Shown here piece by piece: positions 8,900 to 17,765 of a stretch of 64,000 bases of DNA. Within the stretch, counting starts at the first letter, position 1. The number at the start of each line of letters is the position of its first letter. The DNA lies in contig CAZPQQ010000008.1 in the NCBI GenBank assembly GCA_964588665.1, positions 1 through 64,000 of the forward strand. The letters are read 5' to 3'. The notes under the pieces were generated by a model. The model was not told the DNA's origin. It did not search any database and worked only from the letters and a program-made list of their open reading frames with translations. Position numbers and translations under genes: made by a program. The stretch is from UBA2160 sp964588665. Its GTDB lineage: Bacteria > Chloroflexota > Dehalococcoidia > Lucifugimonadales > UBA1123.

Positions 8900-9766
8900 A
8901 TGTTGAATATCCAGCGACTGTCCGCCAACCCGATCATCAAGCCTCACATGGACGCCAGAATGGGCGAGAACATCAACGGACCCTCGTTGATCCGCGTCCC
9001 TGATTGGCTGCCCGATCCACTGGGCAAGTATTATCTGTACTTCGCCCACCACAAGGGCGCCTACATCCGAATGGCGTATTCGGACCATCTGGATGGTCCG
9101 TGGCAGACCCACGAACCGGGTGTTCTGGGGCTTGAGGACGCGTACTGCTTGGACCACGTCGCCTCCCCTGACATTCACATGGACGGCGATGCCCGTGAGA
9201 TACGAATGTACTACCACGGTGTGTACAGCGGCAAGGACCAGAGGTCCAAGGTCGCCCTGTCCCACGACGGATTGGACTTCACCGCTCGTGACGAGGTGCT
9301 GGGCTACTCGTACTTCCGGGTGTTCCAGTGGGGCGGTTTCTATTACGCGCTGGGAATGCCCGGCGTCTTCTACCGATCAGAGGATGGCCTAACGGGGTTC
9401 GAGGAGGGGCCGACCCTGTTTTCGAAGAACATGCGACACACTGCCGTAAAAGTTCACGGCGACACGCTGCACGTCTTCTATTCCAACGTCGGCGACAATC
9501 CCGAGGGCATCATGCTGGCGACCATCGACCTGACGCCCGACTGGATGAGCTGGAAGGAATCGGAAGCGGTCGCTGTGCTCGAACCGGAGGCCGATTACGA
9601 AGGCACGAGCCTTCCGTTGGCGCCATCCGTCCGAGGCCTTTCGATACCGCCTGTAAGACAGCTCCGAGACCCGGGGCTATTCGAAGAGGGCGGGGTCACG
9701 TATCTCCTCTACTCGGTGGCAGGCGAACAGGGCATCGCGATCGCAAAACTCGAGGGCGCCTGGTAG
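8900..9766 (+). CDS. GH43/GH117-like five-bladed beta-propeller protein, putative glycosidase
   Basis: This 288-residue protein shows the fold signature of glycosidase-type five-bladed propellers: ANPIIKPHMD at the start, INGPSLIRVPDW, YYLYFAHHKGAYIRMAYS, and repeated blade ends. Catalytic acids cannot be assigned with confidence, though Asp and Glu residues appear at several blade starts. No signal peptide is visible. It sits 7 nt after the upstream propeller gene, and the two products may act on the same substrate. Confidence 0.75.
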   Translation: MLNIQRLSANPIIKPHMDARMGENINGPSLIRVPDWLPDPLGKYYLYFAHHKGAYIRMAYSDHLDGPWQTHEPGVLGLEDAYCLDHVASPDIHMDGDAREIRMYYHGVYSGKDQRSKVALSHDGLDFTARDEVLGYSYFRVFQWGGFYYALGMPGVFYRSEDGLTGFEEGPTLFSKNMRHTAVKVHGDTLHVFYSNVGDNPEGIMLATIDLTPDWMSWKESEAVAVLEPEADYEGTSLPLAPSVRGLSIPPVRQLRDPGLFEEGGVTYLLYSVAGEQGIAIAKLEGAW

Positions 9767-9903
9767 CGATCGTCTGCGCCGACCCAAGCCGCCGTGTGCG
9801 CCGAATCGAAATCTGAGCGGCAGATTCGGTACAATCTGAGTGCCCGCGATTTCGCCTCGAGGAATTGTCCGGTTTCCTGCGAGTCGTATGCCGGAGGATT
9901 TGA

Positions 9904-10302
9904 GTGCCTGACAACGAAGCGGCTTTCCGATTGGGCCATATTGTCACCGCCATTGAAAAAATCGGACGATACACAGCCGGCGTGACGTTCGAAGAGTTTC
10001 GTCGAGACGCCAAAGTGGCCGATGCGTCGCTGCTGAATCTGGTTAATATTGGCCGAGCCGCCAGTCACGTCTCAGCGCACTTCAAAACCCAACACGCCGA
10101 AATACCTTGGTCCGACATCGACAGAATATTCAACCTTGTCGAGCCATTGCATCCAAACGTTGATCTGGATGCGGCTTGGAAAATGATCCGTATGACCTTC
10201 CGGCTATCGAAACGACTGTCCGGCGCGTCCTGGAGTCGAATCCCAATGAACAATAAATGGCATCGCGGCGCCAACACCCATCCGTCTCGGAGCAAAATAT
10301 GA
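9904..10302 (+). CDS. Degenerate HepT-like (DUF86) protein
   Basis: This 132-residue protein resembles HepT, the toxin of HepT/MntA modules. Segments LGHIVTAIEKIGRYTAG, LLNLVNIGRAASHV and IPWSDIDRIFN align with the family pattern, but the catalytic RX4-6HXY motif is lost: the region reads RIFNLVEPLHPNVDL, with no tyrosine. No nucleotidyltransferase antitoxin (MntA) is adjacent. The GTG start follows a good GGAGG site. The stop codon overlaps the lysA start by four bases (ATGA), so the ORF may survive as a coupling leader of lysA. The last 25 residues look unlike HepT. Confidence 0.65.
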   Translation: MPDNEAAFRLGHIVTAIEKIGRYTAGVTFEEFRRDAKVADASLLNLVNIGRAASHVSAHFKTQHAEIPWSDIDRIFNLVEPLHPNVDLDAAWKMIRMTFRLSKRLSGASWSRIPMNNKWHRGANTHPSRSKI

Positions 10303-11612
10303 CCTTCGAAAACATAGACCTATTCCCCGTTACCGCCGATGTCAATGCCAACGACCGGTTGACGCTGGGTGGCTGTGACGCGACCGAGTTGGTCGGCGAG
10401 CTCGGCTCGCCGCTGCTAGTATTCGACGAAGAAAGCATTCGGAATATGTGCCGGCAATTCGTCGGCGAGTTCTCGGCTCGATACAGTGACACGAAAGTGG
10501 TCTACGCGTCCAAGGCCTTCATCAACGCCGCCATCGCGAAGCTGGTGGCCGAGGAAAACCTTGGGCTGGATGTCGTTTCCGGCGGCGAGCTCGCCGTCGC
10601 AAACGCCGCCGACGTGCCGATGGACGGGGTCTACTTCCATGGCAACAACAAAACGCCGGACGAGCTAGCGTTCGCCGTCGACTCCGGCATCGGACGCATC
10701 GTCATCGACAGCTTCTACGAGTTGCAAACGCTAAACGACATCGCCCGAGACCGAGGCATGACGCAGGACGTGATGGTCCGCCTCTCGCCCAACGTCGATC
10801 CTCACACCCACGTCCATACCACGACCGGCACCCTCGACTCCAAGTTCGGCTTCGCCATCGAGACCGGCGACGCCGCGAACGCGATCCGGCAGACGTTGGC
10901 CGCGTCGAACCTCGACCTGGTCGGCGTCCACTTCCACCTCGGCTCGCCGATCTTCGAGTTGGAGCCGTACTCGATAGCCATCGACACAGTGCTGACATTC
11001 ATCGCGCCGTTTAAGGACGAAGGCCTGAACCTGCGCGAGTTCAGCCCCGGCGGAGGCTACGCGATCGGGTACGTTCGCGAAGAACCGCCGCCCCGCATCG
11101 CCGACTACGCGGAAGCAATCGTCAACGCGTTCAAAGCGCGCTGCTCGGACCTGGGCCTCGGCCAACCGCGTCTTGCCATCGAGCCAGGTCGGTCCATCGT
11201 GGGTCGGGCGGGAGTCGCCCTGTACACCGTCGGCGCGATCAAGGATATCCCGTCCGTGAGGAAATACGTGTCGTTAGACGGCGGCATGGGGGACAACATC
11301 CGGCCCGTCCTCTACGGCTCGCGGTACGAAGCCGTCGTCGCCAACCGCATGTCGGACCCGCCGCAAGAAGTTGTCACGCTCGCGGGGAAGTACTGCGAGT
11401 CGGGCGACGTGCTCATTCACGACATTGAGTTGCCCGTTCTCGAGACAGGGGACATCGTCGCCATTCCGGCATCAGGCGCTTACGTGCCGTCGATGGCCAG
11501 CAACTACAACCTGAACCCGCGTCCGGCCATCGTGATGGTCAACGACGGCTCGGCCAGGCTCATCCGTCGTCGCGAGAGCTACGCCGACCTGATGGCCATG
11601 GACGTGATGTAG
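10299..11612 (+). CDS. lysA: Diaminopimelate decarboxylase
   Basis: This 437-residue fold-III PLP enzyme removes CO2 from meso-diaminopimelate to make lysine. Lys72 in VYASKAF is the Schiff-base lysine; GLDVVSGGEL, HFHLGS at 211-216, EPGRSIV at 295-301 and KYCESGD with Cys366 are family motifs. The start at 10299 is chosen because GGAG lies 5 nt upstream and because it forms an ATGA overlap with the preceding HepT-like gene. Related amino-acid decarboxylases share the fold, but motif agreement favours LysA. Confidence 0.88.
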   Translation: MTFENIDLFPVTADVNANDRLTLGGCDATELVGELGSPLLVFDEESIRNMCRQFVGEFSARYSDTKVVYASKAFINAAIAKLVAEENLGLDVVSGGELAVANAADVPMDGVYFHGNNKTPDELAFAVDSGIGRIVIDSFYELQTLNDIARDRGMTQDVMVRLSPNVDPHTHVHTTTGTLDSKFGFAIETGDAANAIRQTLAASNLDLVGVHFHLGSPIFELEPYSIAIDTVLTFIAPFKDEGLNLREFSPGGGYAIGYVREEPPPRIADYAEAIVNAFKARCSDLGLGQPRLAIEPGRSIVGRAGVALYTVGAIKDIPSVRKYVSLDGGMGDNIRPVLYGSRYEAVVANRMSDPPQEVVTLAGKYCESGDVLIHDIELPVLETGDIVAIPASGAYVPSMASNYNLNPRPAIVMVNDGSARLIRRRESYADLMAMDVM

Positions 11613-11617
11613 CCCGC

Positions 11618-12286
11618 CTACAACTGCATCTCGCCGAAATCCGGCGACACCATCAGCTTGGGCTCGGTCTGCGCCTGGACATCGGCGGGGTCCCAGCCGG
11701 GCGCGGCCTCGGTCAATACCAGCCCGTCCGCGGTGACCTCGATGACGGCGATGTCCGTGACGATGGTGTCGACGCACGTTATGCCCGTCAGCGGAAATGA
11801 GCACTCTCGTACGATCTTCGCGGCGCCGTCCCTGTCGGTGTGGTCCATCGCCACGATGATTCGCCGCGCGCCCGCCGCCAGGTCCATCGCGCCGCCAACG
11901 TTGCCAACGCCGCGCCGGGGCAGCATCCAGTTGGCCAGATCGCCTCGCTCCGAGACCTGAAACGCGCCCAGAACAGCGACGTCGATATGGCCGCCGCGGA
12001 TCATCGCGAAACCATCCGCCGAGTTGAAGAACGACATTCCCGGATGCATAGCGAGGAACTGCCCTCCGGCGTTGATCAGGTCGATGTCTTCCTGTCCAGG
12101 TTCGGCCATCGGACCGTACCCCAGGACACCGCTCTCGGAGTGGTAGACTACCGTCTGGCCTTCGGGCACGAACTGGGAGCATAACGTCGGTATGCCGATG
12201 CCAAGGTTGACCACGTCGCCGTCTCGCAGCTCGCGGGCCACGCGCATGGCTATCGCTTCACGTTCCAGTCGCAGCTTTTCCATCAT
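11618..12286 (-). CDS. 3-oxoacid CoA-transferase family, subunit B
   Basis: This is the small subunit of a family I CoA-transferase, which moves CoA from one acyl-CoA to a free acid through a glutamyl-CoA intermediate. NLGIGIPTL near residue 27 and HSESGVLG with the candidate catalytic Glu51 are visible. The length of 222 residues is normal. It starts with two consecutive ATGs after AAAGG, 7 nt behind the stop of the A subunit gene. Acceptor specificity (acetoacetate, oxoadipate or other) cannot be told from sequence. Confidence 0.9.
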   Translation of the reverse strand: MMEKLRLEREAIAMRVARELRDGDVVNLGIGIPTLCSQFVPEGQTVVYHSESGVLGYGPMAEPGQEDIDLINAGGQFLAMHPGMSFFNSADGFAMIRGGHIDVAVLGAFQVSERGDLANWMLPRRGVGNVGGAMDLAAGARRIIVAMDHTDRDGAAKIVRECSFPLTGITCVDTIVTDIAVIEVTADGLVLTEAAPGWDPADVQAQTEPKLMVSPDFGEMQL

Positions 12287-12293
12287 TCGCCTT

Positions 12294-13049
12294 TCAGGCT
12301 ATCTGCACGATCCGATTCACGTAGATGCCCGGAGTGTGAACGCCGCCCGGTTCCAGATCACCGGGCTGCACGATGGCGTCCACCTCGAGAATCGTCACGG
12401 CCGCGGCGGTCGCCATGACCGCGTTGAAGTTGCGCGACGTGCCTCGGTACACCGTGTTCCCCATGGTGTCGGACTTGTGAGCGCGCAGCAGCGCGAAGTC
12501 GGCCTTCAACCCGAGCTCCATGATGTGCTGCCTGCCGTCGAACACCCTGGTCTCCTTGCCGTCGGCGATTAACGTTCCGGCGCCGGTCGGCGTGTAGAAC
12601 GCCGCGATGCCCGCTCCGCCGGCCCGTATGCGTTCGGCCAACGTGCCCTGAGGGACGACCTCGAGCTCGACTTCGCCACGCTGGTATGCCTTTTCGAACG
12701 CGGTCGGATTCGACGGCGAGGGCGACACCGGGAACGACGCGACGACCTTCTTCACCTGGTTGTTCTCGACCAAGACCCCGATGTCCGTCGGACGGCTGCC
12801 GGGTATCGTGCCGAATCCCATCACGCTCGCCAAACCGGCCGTGTTGCTGATGATCGTGAGGTCCCGTGCGCCATGGTCTCGGAGAGCTCGAATCAGGTTC
12901 TGCGGCGTGCCCCCGGGCCCTGCGAAACCGTCGATCATCAACGCCGCGCCGTCGGGAATGTCGGCTACCGCATCTTCGAAGCTCGCGACTGATTTGTCCA
13001 ACGGTGTGAGACTCCTTCGGGAATATGAGTTGGCCGCGTCCGAACGCAT
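12294..13049 (-). CDS. 3-oxoacid CoA-transferase family, subunit A
   Basis: This is the partner subunit, about 251 residues. DGAALMIDGFAGPGGTPQNL holds the glycine-rich CoA-binding start and EVVPQGTLAERIRAGGAGI is the classic subunit A motif followed by FYTPTGAGT. The frame is open up to 13268, but family similarity begins only near the ATG at 13049, which has GGAG just upstream. Subunits A and B are separated by 7 bp and form one operon. Confidence 0.88.
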   Translation of the reverse strand: MRSDAANSYSRRSLTPLDKSVASFEDAVADIPDGAALMIDGFAGPGGTPQNLIRALRDHGARDLTIISNTAGLASVMGFGTIPGSRPTDIGVLVENNQVKKVVASFPVSPSPSNPTAFEKAYQRGEVELEVVPQGTLAERIRAGGAGIAAFYTPTGAGTLIADGKETRVFDGRQHIMELGLKADFALLRAHKSDTMGNTVYRGTSRNFNAVMATAAAVTILEVDAIVQPGDLEPGGVHTPGIYVNRIVQIA

Positions 13050-13267
13050 TATCTCCAATCTGCACCGCATGCGGCAAGCCTGCACAGGGCGCCCGAGGAA
13101 CGGAGATTGACCCGAACACGGCGCATTGGTAAACTCGCGCACATCAACCACAAGTTCGCGATTGCCAGTCAGCCGCGACAATATACGGCGGGAAGGCGGT
13201 CGGCCAGCGCGGCCCGGACCGGGCTCAACCCCGGTTGCGCATTGCCGAAGAGGAAGGGAGCGACTCA

Positions 13268-13867
13268 TTGTTCACGTTGGCGGAATATCAAGAGTTGATC
13301 GTACAGCAGGATATCGAGCACTTGGAGATGTTCACCGGGTTCGAGACGGAAAACCGATACTCGATAATGACCCCTGAGGGCGAGCCGCTTCTGTTCGCCG
13401 GAGAAGAGTCCGGGATGCTCGCGCGTCAGCTCCTCAGCTCCCATCGAGCGCTCGAGATCCACGTCGTGGACGGCGACGGCCAGCTCGTCCTGACGGCAGG
13501 GCGCGACTTCTACTGGCTGCTGTCCCACCTTTGGATCGCCGACGGGGAAGAACGCCCACTGGGCAGTCTGAGCCGGCACTTCAAGATGCTGGGCCGGGTC
13601 TTCACGTTGGACGATCCGTCCGGAAACACGCTTCTGGACTTGAAAGGATCGCTGTTCCGCCCCAACACGTTCATCTTCGAACGGGAAGGAACGGAGGTGG
13701 CCCGCATCACCAAGCAGTGGGGAGGAATCATGCGCGAGATGGCGACCGACGCCGACACCTTCGTCATCCAGAAGAACACCGACGAGATCGACGAGGACAT
13801 GTCGCTGCTCATCCTCGCGTGCGCCTTCGCCATCGACCTCGAGTTCTTCGAGTCGAAAGGCAGCTAG
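13268..13867 (+). CDS. Phospholipid scramblase (PLSCR/LURP-one) family protein
   Basis: This protein of about 199 residues matches the core of animal phospholipid scramblases along most of its length. TGFETENRY (23-31) opens the beta-barrel; ITKQWGGIMREM (147-158), DADTFVIQ (161-168) and a hydrophobic C-terminal helix from about 178 to 193 ending in FFESKG follow in the family order. DADTFVIQ falls where the calcium-binding segment of the eukaryotic proteins lies. The cysteine-rich palmitoylation region and the proline-rich N terminus of those proteins are absent. The TTG at 13268 is preferred because GGGAG lies 7 nt upstream; an earlier TTG at 13235 is possible. Lipid flipping by the bacterial protein is not established. 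Confidence 0.8.
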   Translation: MFTLAEYQELIVQQDIEHLEMFTGFETENRYSIMTPEGEPLLFAGEESGMLARQLLSSHRALEIHVVDGDGQLVLTAGRDFYWLLSHLWIADGEERPLGSLSRHFKMLGRVFTLDDPSGNTLLDLKGSLFRPNTFIFEREGTEVARITKQWGGIMREMATDADTFVIQKNTDEIDEDMSLLILACAFAIDLEFFESKGS

Positions 13868-13928
13868 TAAGCGGCCCGATTCGTCCACCCCTACTAATAA
13901 CGCCCGATGACGCGTGGAGCCGCATCTG

Positions 13929-14687
13929 ATGCCATGTTCAAATTGTGGTGAGGAGAACCCGTCGCAAGCCCGATTCTGCATGTTCTGCGCCACTCTGCTG
14001 CAGACCACATGCCCGCAATGCGGCGCCGAAGCTCCGCAGGAGGCGCGATTTTGCATGTCCTGTGCGGCGCCCCTCAGCGAGGACGTGGCACCGCCCGAGC
14101 ACGCAGCCGCTGAGCCGCCCGAGACTCCTGTCGCCGAACGACCCGCCTCCTTCGCCGACGGCCGCTACGTCGTCGACCGGTTCCTCGGCGAGGGCGGCAA
14201 GAAGCTAGTGTACCTCGCCCACGACGAGCTGCTCGACCGCGACGTCGCCTTCGCGCTGATCAAGACCGAGGGCCTCGACGACGCCTCCCGTCAGCGCATC
14301 TCTCGTGAGGCGCAGGCCATGGGGCGGCTCGGCTCGCACCCGCACATCGTCACCGTGTTCGACCTCGGACAACTCCCTGTCGCCCCTTCCGTCTCTTCAG
14401 TCCCTTCGGTCCCTGCCAGCGCCGAAAGCCAACCCTTCATGGTCACCGAGCTAATGGGCGGCGGAGACGTCGAAGGCATCCTCGAGGACGCCGATGGCGG
14501 ACGGCTACCGTTGGAGCAGGCCATCTCGATTGCCGTCGAAACTTGCCGTGGACTGGAGTTCGCGCACGAAAAGGGCATCGTCCACCGCGACCTCAAGCCC
14601 GGCAATGTGTGGCTCACGGCTGACGGTGTCGCCAAGATCGGCGACTTCGGGCTAGCCGTCGCGACCGACCGCTCCCGCCTGACATAA
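13929..14687 (+). CDS. Zinc-ribbon serine/threonine kinase, first part of a gene cut by an in-frame TAA
   Basis: This 252-residue N-terminal piece carries two zinc ribbons (Cys3/6/17/20 and Cys28/31/42/45), then a protein kinase domain from about residue 79: glycine loop LGEGGKKLVYL, Lys112, the catalytic loop HRDLKPGN with Asp221, and DFG at 239-241. It stops inside the activation segment at TAA 14685-14687. The same frame then continues with GTVSYMPPEQA, the missing activation-segment end, so this is one gene interrupted by a nonsense codon, most simply CAA to TAA. Residues about 150-164 (Pro/Ser/Val rich) are encoded by a dispersed DNA repeat. Alone, this piece could not form an active kinase. 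Confidence 0.85.
   Translation: MPCSNCGEENPSQARFCMFCATLLQTTCPQCGAEAPQEARFCMSCAAPLSEDVAPPEHAAAEPPETPVAERPASFADGRYVVDRFLGEGGKKLVYLAHDELLDRDVAFALIKTEGLDDASRQRISREAQAMGRLGSHPHIVTVFDLGQLPVAPSVSSVPSVPASAESQPFMVTELMGGGDVEGILEDADGGRLPLEQAISIAVETCRGLEFAHEKGIVHRDLKPGNVWLTADGVAKIGDFGLAVATDRSRLT
14373..14415 (-). repeat. 9-bp-period dispersed repeat inside the kinase gene
   Basis: On the reverse strand this stretch reads as consecutive units of the type AGGGACCGA, AGGGACTGA, AGAGACGGA. The same unit occurs in intergenic DNA near 2.7, 44.9 and 52.5 kb. Because the period is a multiple of three it keeps the kinase frame and encodes the SVSSVPSVP stretch between the N-lobe strands. Confidence 0.65.
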
Positions 14688-14693
14688 GAAGGC

Positions 14694-17600
14694 ATGATGG
14701 TCGGCACCGTGTCGTACATGCCGCCTGAGCAGGCAATGGGCGGCGAAGTCACGCCGCGCGCCGACCTGTACTCCCTCGGAGCGATGCTCTACGAGATGGT
14801 GTGCGGTCGCCCTCCGTTCCTGGGAGACGACAACATAGCCATCATCGGACAGCACATCAACACTCCACCTGTGGCTCCGACATGGCATCGGGGTGATTGC
14901 CCTTGTCCGCTCGAAGCCCTCATCATGCGCCTGCTGGCAAAGGATCCGTCGGAGCGGCCGGGCAGCGCATCCGACGTGCTGGCGGCGCTGGAAGCCGTCG
15001 ACACATCGTCATCAGAGCAGAGTGTCACCGAGCCTGGACAGTCGGTGAACGTTCTCGATTCGCTGGCCGCAGACGTGTTCGTGGGCCGCCACAACGAGAT
15101 GGACGACCTCAAGGCCGCGTTGGAGGCGAGCCTCGGGGGCCGGGGCCGCATGGTCATGCTGGTCGGAGAACCGGGCATCGGCAAGACCCGCACCGCCCAG
15201 GAGCTTACAACCTACGCGGGCCTCAGGGGCGCGCAGGTTCTGTGGGGTCGATGCCACGAGAACCGGGGAGCGCCTCCCTACTGGCCCTGGATACAGGTCA
15301 TCCGGTCATACGTCCAGGAACACGAACCGAACCAGCTCGGCACAGAGATGGGTTCCGGAGCCGCCGACATAGCCGAGATAGTCTCCGATGTCAAAGAGCG
15401 ACTGCCCGGTCTTCAGCCGGCCGCGCCATTGGGTGACCTGGAGCAGGAACGTTTCAGGCTCTTCGATTCCATTACCACTTTCTTGAAGAACGCCTCCCGA
15501 AGCAGACCGCTGGTGGTCATCCTGGACAACCTTCACTGGGCTGACAAGCCGTCACTCATGCTCCTGGAGTTTCTCGCGCCGGAGCTTGTAGATGGCCGGC
15601 TGCTGGTAATAGGCACCTACCGGGATGTGGATCTGTCCCGTCAGCACCCTCTAGCCGAAACCCTAGGCGAGCTGAACCGAGAACGTCTCTTCGAGCGAGT
15701 CCTGCTTCGTGGCCTGACCGAGGAGGACACCCGCAACTTCATCGAGATCGTGTCCGGCGTCACGCCGGCAGCGGGTCTGGTGAGAACGGTCCATACACAG
15801 ACTGAGGGCAATCCCTGGTTCCTGACTGAAGTCGTGCGGCTGTTGGCTCAGGAGGGCGAGCTCGCTGCTCAGTCCACCGGGGATCGGTCCGCCTCAGGCG
15901 GATGGGAGGTCCGTATCCCGGAAGGGGTGCGCGAGGTCATAGGCCGACGCCTGAATCGGCTGACCGAACGTTGCAACCAGACCTTGACCATCGGAGCCGT
16001 GATCGGTCGAGAGTTCGAGCTTCGACAGCTCACTCGGCTCGTCGATGACATGTCTGAGGACCGGCTTATCGACGTGCTGGACGAAGGGTTGTCCGCTCGC
16101 GTCATCGAAGAGATGCCCAACGCCGTCGGTCGCTACGAGTTCACGCACGCTCTGATACAGCAGACGCTGATGGACGAGCTGTCGACCACTCGCAGGGTGC
16201 GGCTCCACGCACGTATCATCGACGTATTCGAAGAGCTGTACCGAGACGACGTGGAGTCCCGCGCCACCGAGCTGGCATATCACGCCGGTGAGGCCGAAGC
16301 CATTTCCGGCTCCGAAGCTGTGGTCAAGTACTCAATAGTCGCGGGCGAGCAAGCGCTTGTTCGTTATGCTTGGGAAGGGGCCCTCGACCACTTTCGGCGC
16401 GCTGACGAAGCAAGGGACCGCAGCGTCATGGACAAAGATTCGGCTAGATTGCTGTTCGGTTTGGCACAGGCCCAGCTTGCGACCTTGCCCAATTTCCGTG
16501 GTGTCGAGGCGATTCCCAATCTGATCAACGCGTTCGAATTCTACGCCACGTCGGGAGACATCGAAAAAGCCGTCACCATTGCGGAGTACCTCTCCGCGAC
16601 GCGAGGCGGTGAAAAAACTGCTGCGGAACAGCTCATTCCCCGGGCGCTTTCGCTTGTGCCGTCAGACTCACTGCTCGCCGGACGCCTCCTCGCACGCTAT
16701 GGTCTGGTCCAAGGTCTATCAAAATGCGACTACGAAGGTGGAATGAGAGCTATCGATCAAGCCTTGGAAATCGCCCGTTCAAACGAAGATCCGGCATTGG
16801 AGATGACGGCGCTGTCCTTTAGTGCGCCAGTCAGTTTATATCACCTTCATATCCAAGATGTGCTCGACACAACACAGAAAGTGACATATTTATCATCGAA
16901 TATGGATGCACCTCTGGTTGGATCAATATCTGATTACTTCAACGGAGTTGGCCTGCTCTTTAAAGGTGACCTGAAAGGCACTCGCCCACCTATTGAACTG
17001 AGCTTGTCAACAGCCGAACGCATCAGGCATCGATATCGCACCGCGCTCGCGGCCGCCAGTTTGGGTGGGTTGTCTTTTTTCGAAGGCGATTTCGACGATG
17101 CCAAGAAGCATAAGGATCTGGCGTTATCGCTGGCGCCGCAGGAGCCGGTTGTGCTGTTGTTCGCGATAATCCAGGAAACCATGCTTGGTGATTTCGCCAC
17201 ATCCAACGCACATATCGACAGACAGCTCGAAACAGCGAATCTGACCAGACCCGGCCCAAATCTAGAACATGCGATGCCAGCGTTTTGTATTCCGTGGGCT
17301 GCCAGGATGTCAGGTAATCTGAGTCAATTGCAGTCTGCGAAGAAACTTGCACATGTCGTATTTGACTCAGATAACGTGACCTCTTTTGTCGAGCTATTCG
17401 CGAGGAGTGGGCTGGCCGCCACTGCAGTGATCACTCGCAATGAGAGTGAGGCGGCGGAACAGTATCCGGCGATAGTTGAAATGAAGAAGTTGATATCATT
17501 TGCGTTTTTCAGCGTGGACCGCCTCTTAGGCCTCCTCGCCCATACGATGGGTAAACTCGATGATTCTCAGAAGCATTTCGAAGGTGCAATCGCGATCTGC

Positions 17601-17765
17601 CGCGAGGCCGGCAACGTTACAGAGCTGGCGTGGAGCCTATGCGACTACGCTGACATGTTGCTAGAGCGAGATGAGCCTGGCGACCGGGAAAAAGCTGTGC
17701 CTATGCTGGACGAGTCGCTGCAGATATCCAGCGACCTGGGGGTTGACCTTCGCTCAGGGCCTTGA
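14694..17765 (+). CDS. Kinase C-lobe, AAA ATPase and TPR region, second part of the interrupted gene
   Basis: This 1023-residue frame is in phase with the upstream kinase piece, separated only by TAA-GAA-GGC. It begins with the kinase activation-segment end and C-lobe (MPPEQA, DLYSLG, RPFL-type helices, to about residue 100). An AAA/STAND-like ATPase follows: Walker A GEPGIGKT at 158-165 and Walker B VVILDNLHWAD at about 274-284. The rest is helical, TPR-like and ends near residue 1023 in LRSGP, where the reading frame runs into propeller-type sequence of another frame; the natural C terminus may be lost. Such kinase-ATPase-TPR proteins are thought to be signalling regulators. Independent translation from ATG 14694 would yield a kinase without catalytic residues. 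Confidence 0.85.
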   Translation: MMVGTVSYMPPEQAMGGEVTPRADLYSLGAMLYEMVCGRPPFLGDDNIAIIGQHINTPPVAPTWHRGDCPCPLEALIMRLLAKDPSERPGSASDVLAALEAVDTSSSEQSVTEPGQSVNVLDSLAADVFVGRHNEMDDLKAALEASLGGRGRMVMLVGEPGIGKTRTAQELTTYAGLRGAQVLWGRCHENRGAPPYWPWIQVIRSYVQEHEPNQLGTEMGSGAADIAEIVSDVKERLPGLQPAAPLGDLEQERFRLFDSITTFLKNASRSRPLVVILDNLHWADKPSLMLLEFLAPELVDGRLLVIGTYRDVDLSRQHPLAETLGELNRERLFERVLLRGLTEEDTRNFIEIVSGVTPAAGLVRTVHTQTEGNPWFLTEVVRLLAQEGELAAQSTGDRSASGGWEVRIPEGVREVIGRRLNRLTERCNQTLTIGAVIGREFELRQLTRLVDDMSEDRLIDVLDEGLSARVIEEMPNAVGRYEFTHALIQQTLMDELSTTRRVRLHARIIDVFEELYRDDVESRATELAYHAGEAEAISGSEAVVKYSIVAGEQALVRYAWEGALDHFRRADEARDRSVMDKDSARLLFGLAQAQLATLPNFRGVEAIPNLINAFEFYATSGDIEKAVTIAEYLSATRGGEKTAAEQLIPRALSLVPSDSLLAGRLLARYGLVQGLSKCDYEGGMRAIDQALEIARSNEDPALEMTALSFSAPVSLYHLHIQDVLDTTQKVTYLSSNMDAPLVGSISDYFNGVGLLFKGDLKGTRPPIELSLSTAERIRHRYRTALAAASLGGLSFFEGDFDDAKKHKDLALSLAPQEPVVLLFAIIQETMLGDFATSNAHIDRQLETANLTRPGPNLEHAMPAFCIPWAARMSGNLSQLQSAKKLAHVVFDSDNVTSFVELFARSGLAATAVITRNESEAAEQYPAIVEMKKLISFAFFSVDRLLGLLAHTMGKLDDSQKHFEGAIAICREAGNVTELAWSLCDYADMLLERDEPGDREKAVPMLDESLQISSDLGVDLRSGP

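Noticed and set aside
14694..17765. Second kinase-half as an independent normal gene
   Set aside because: It begins inside the kinase activation segment and is in frame with the upstream half across one stop codon; an independent origin is unlikely.
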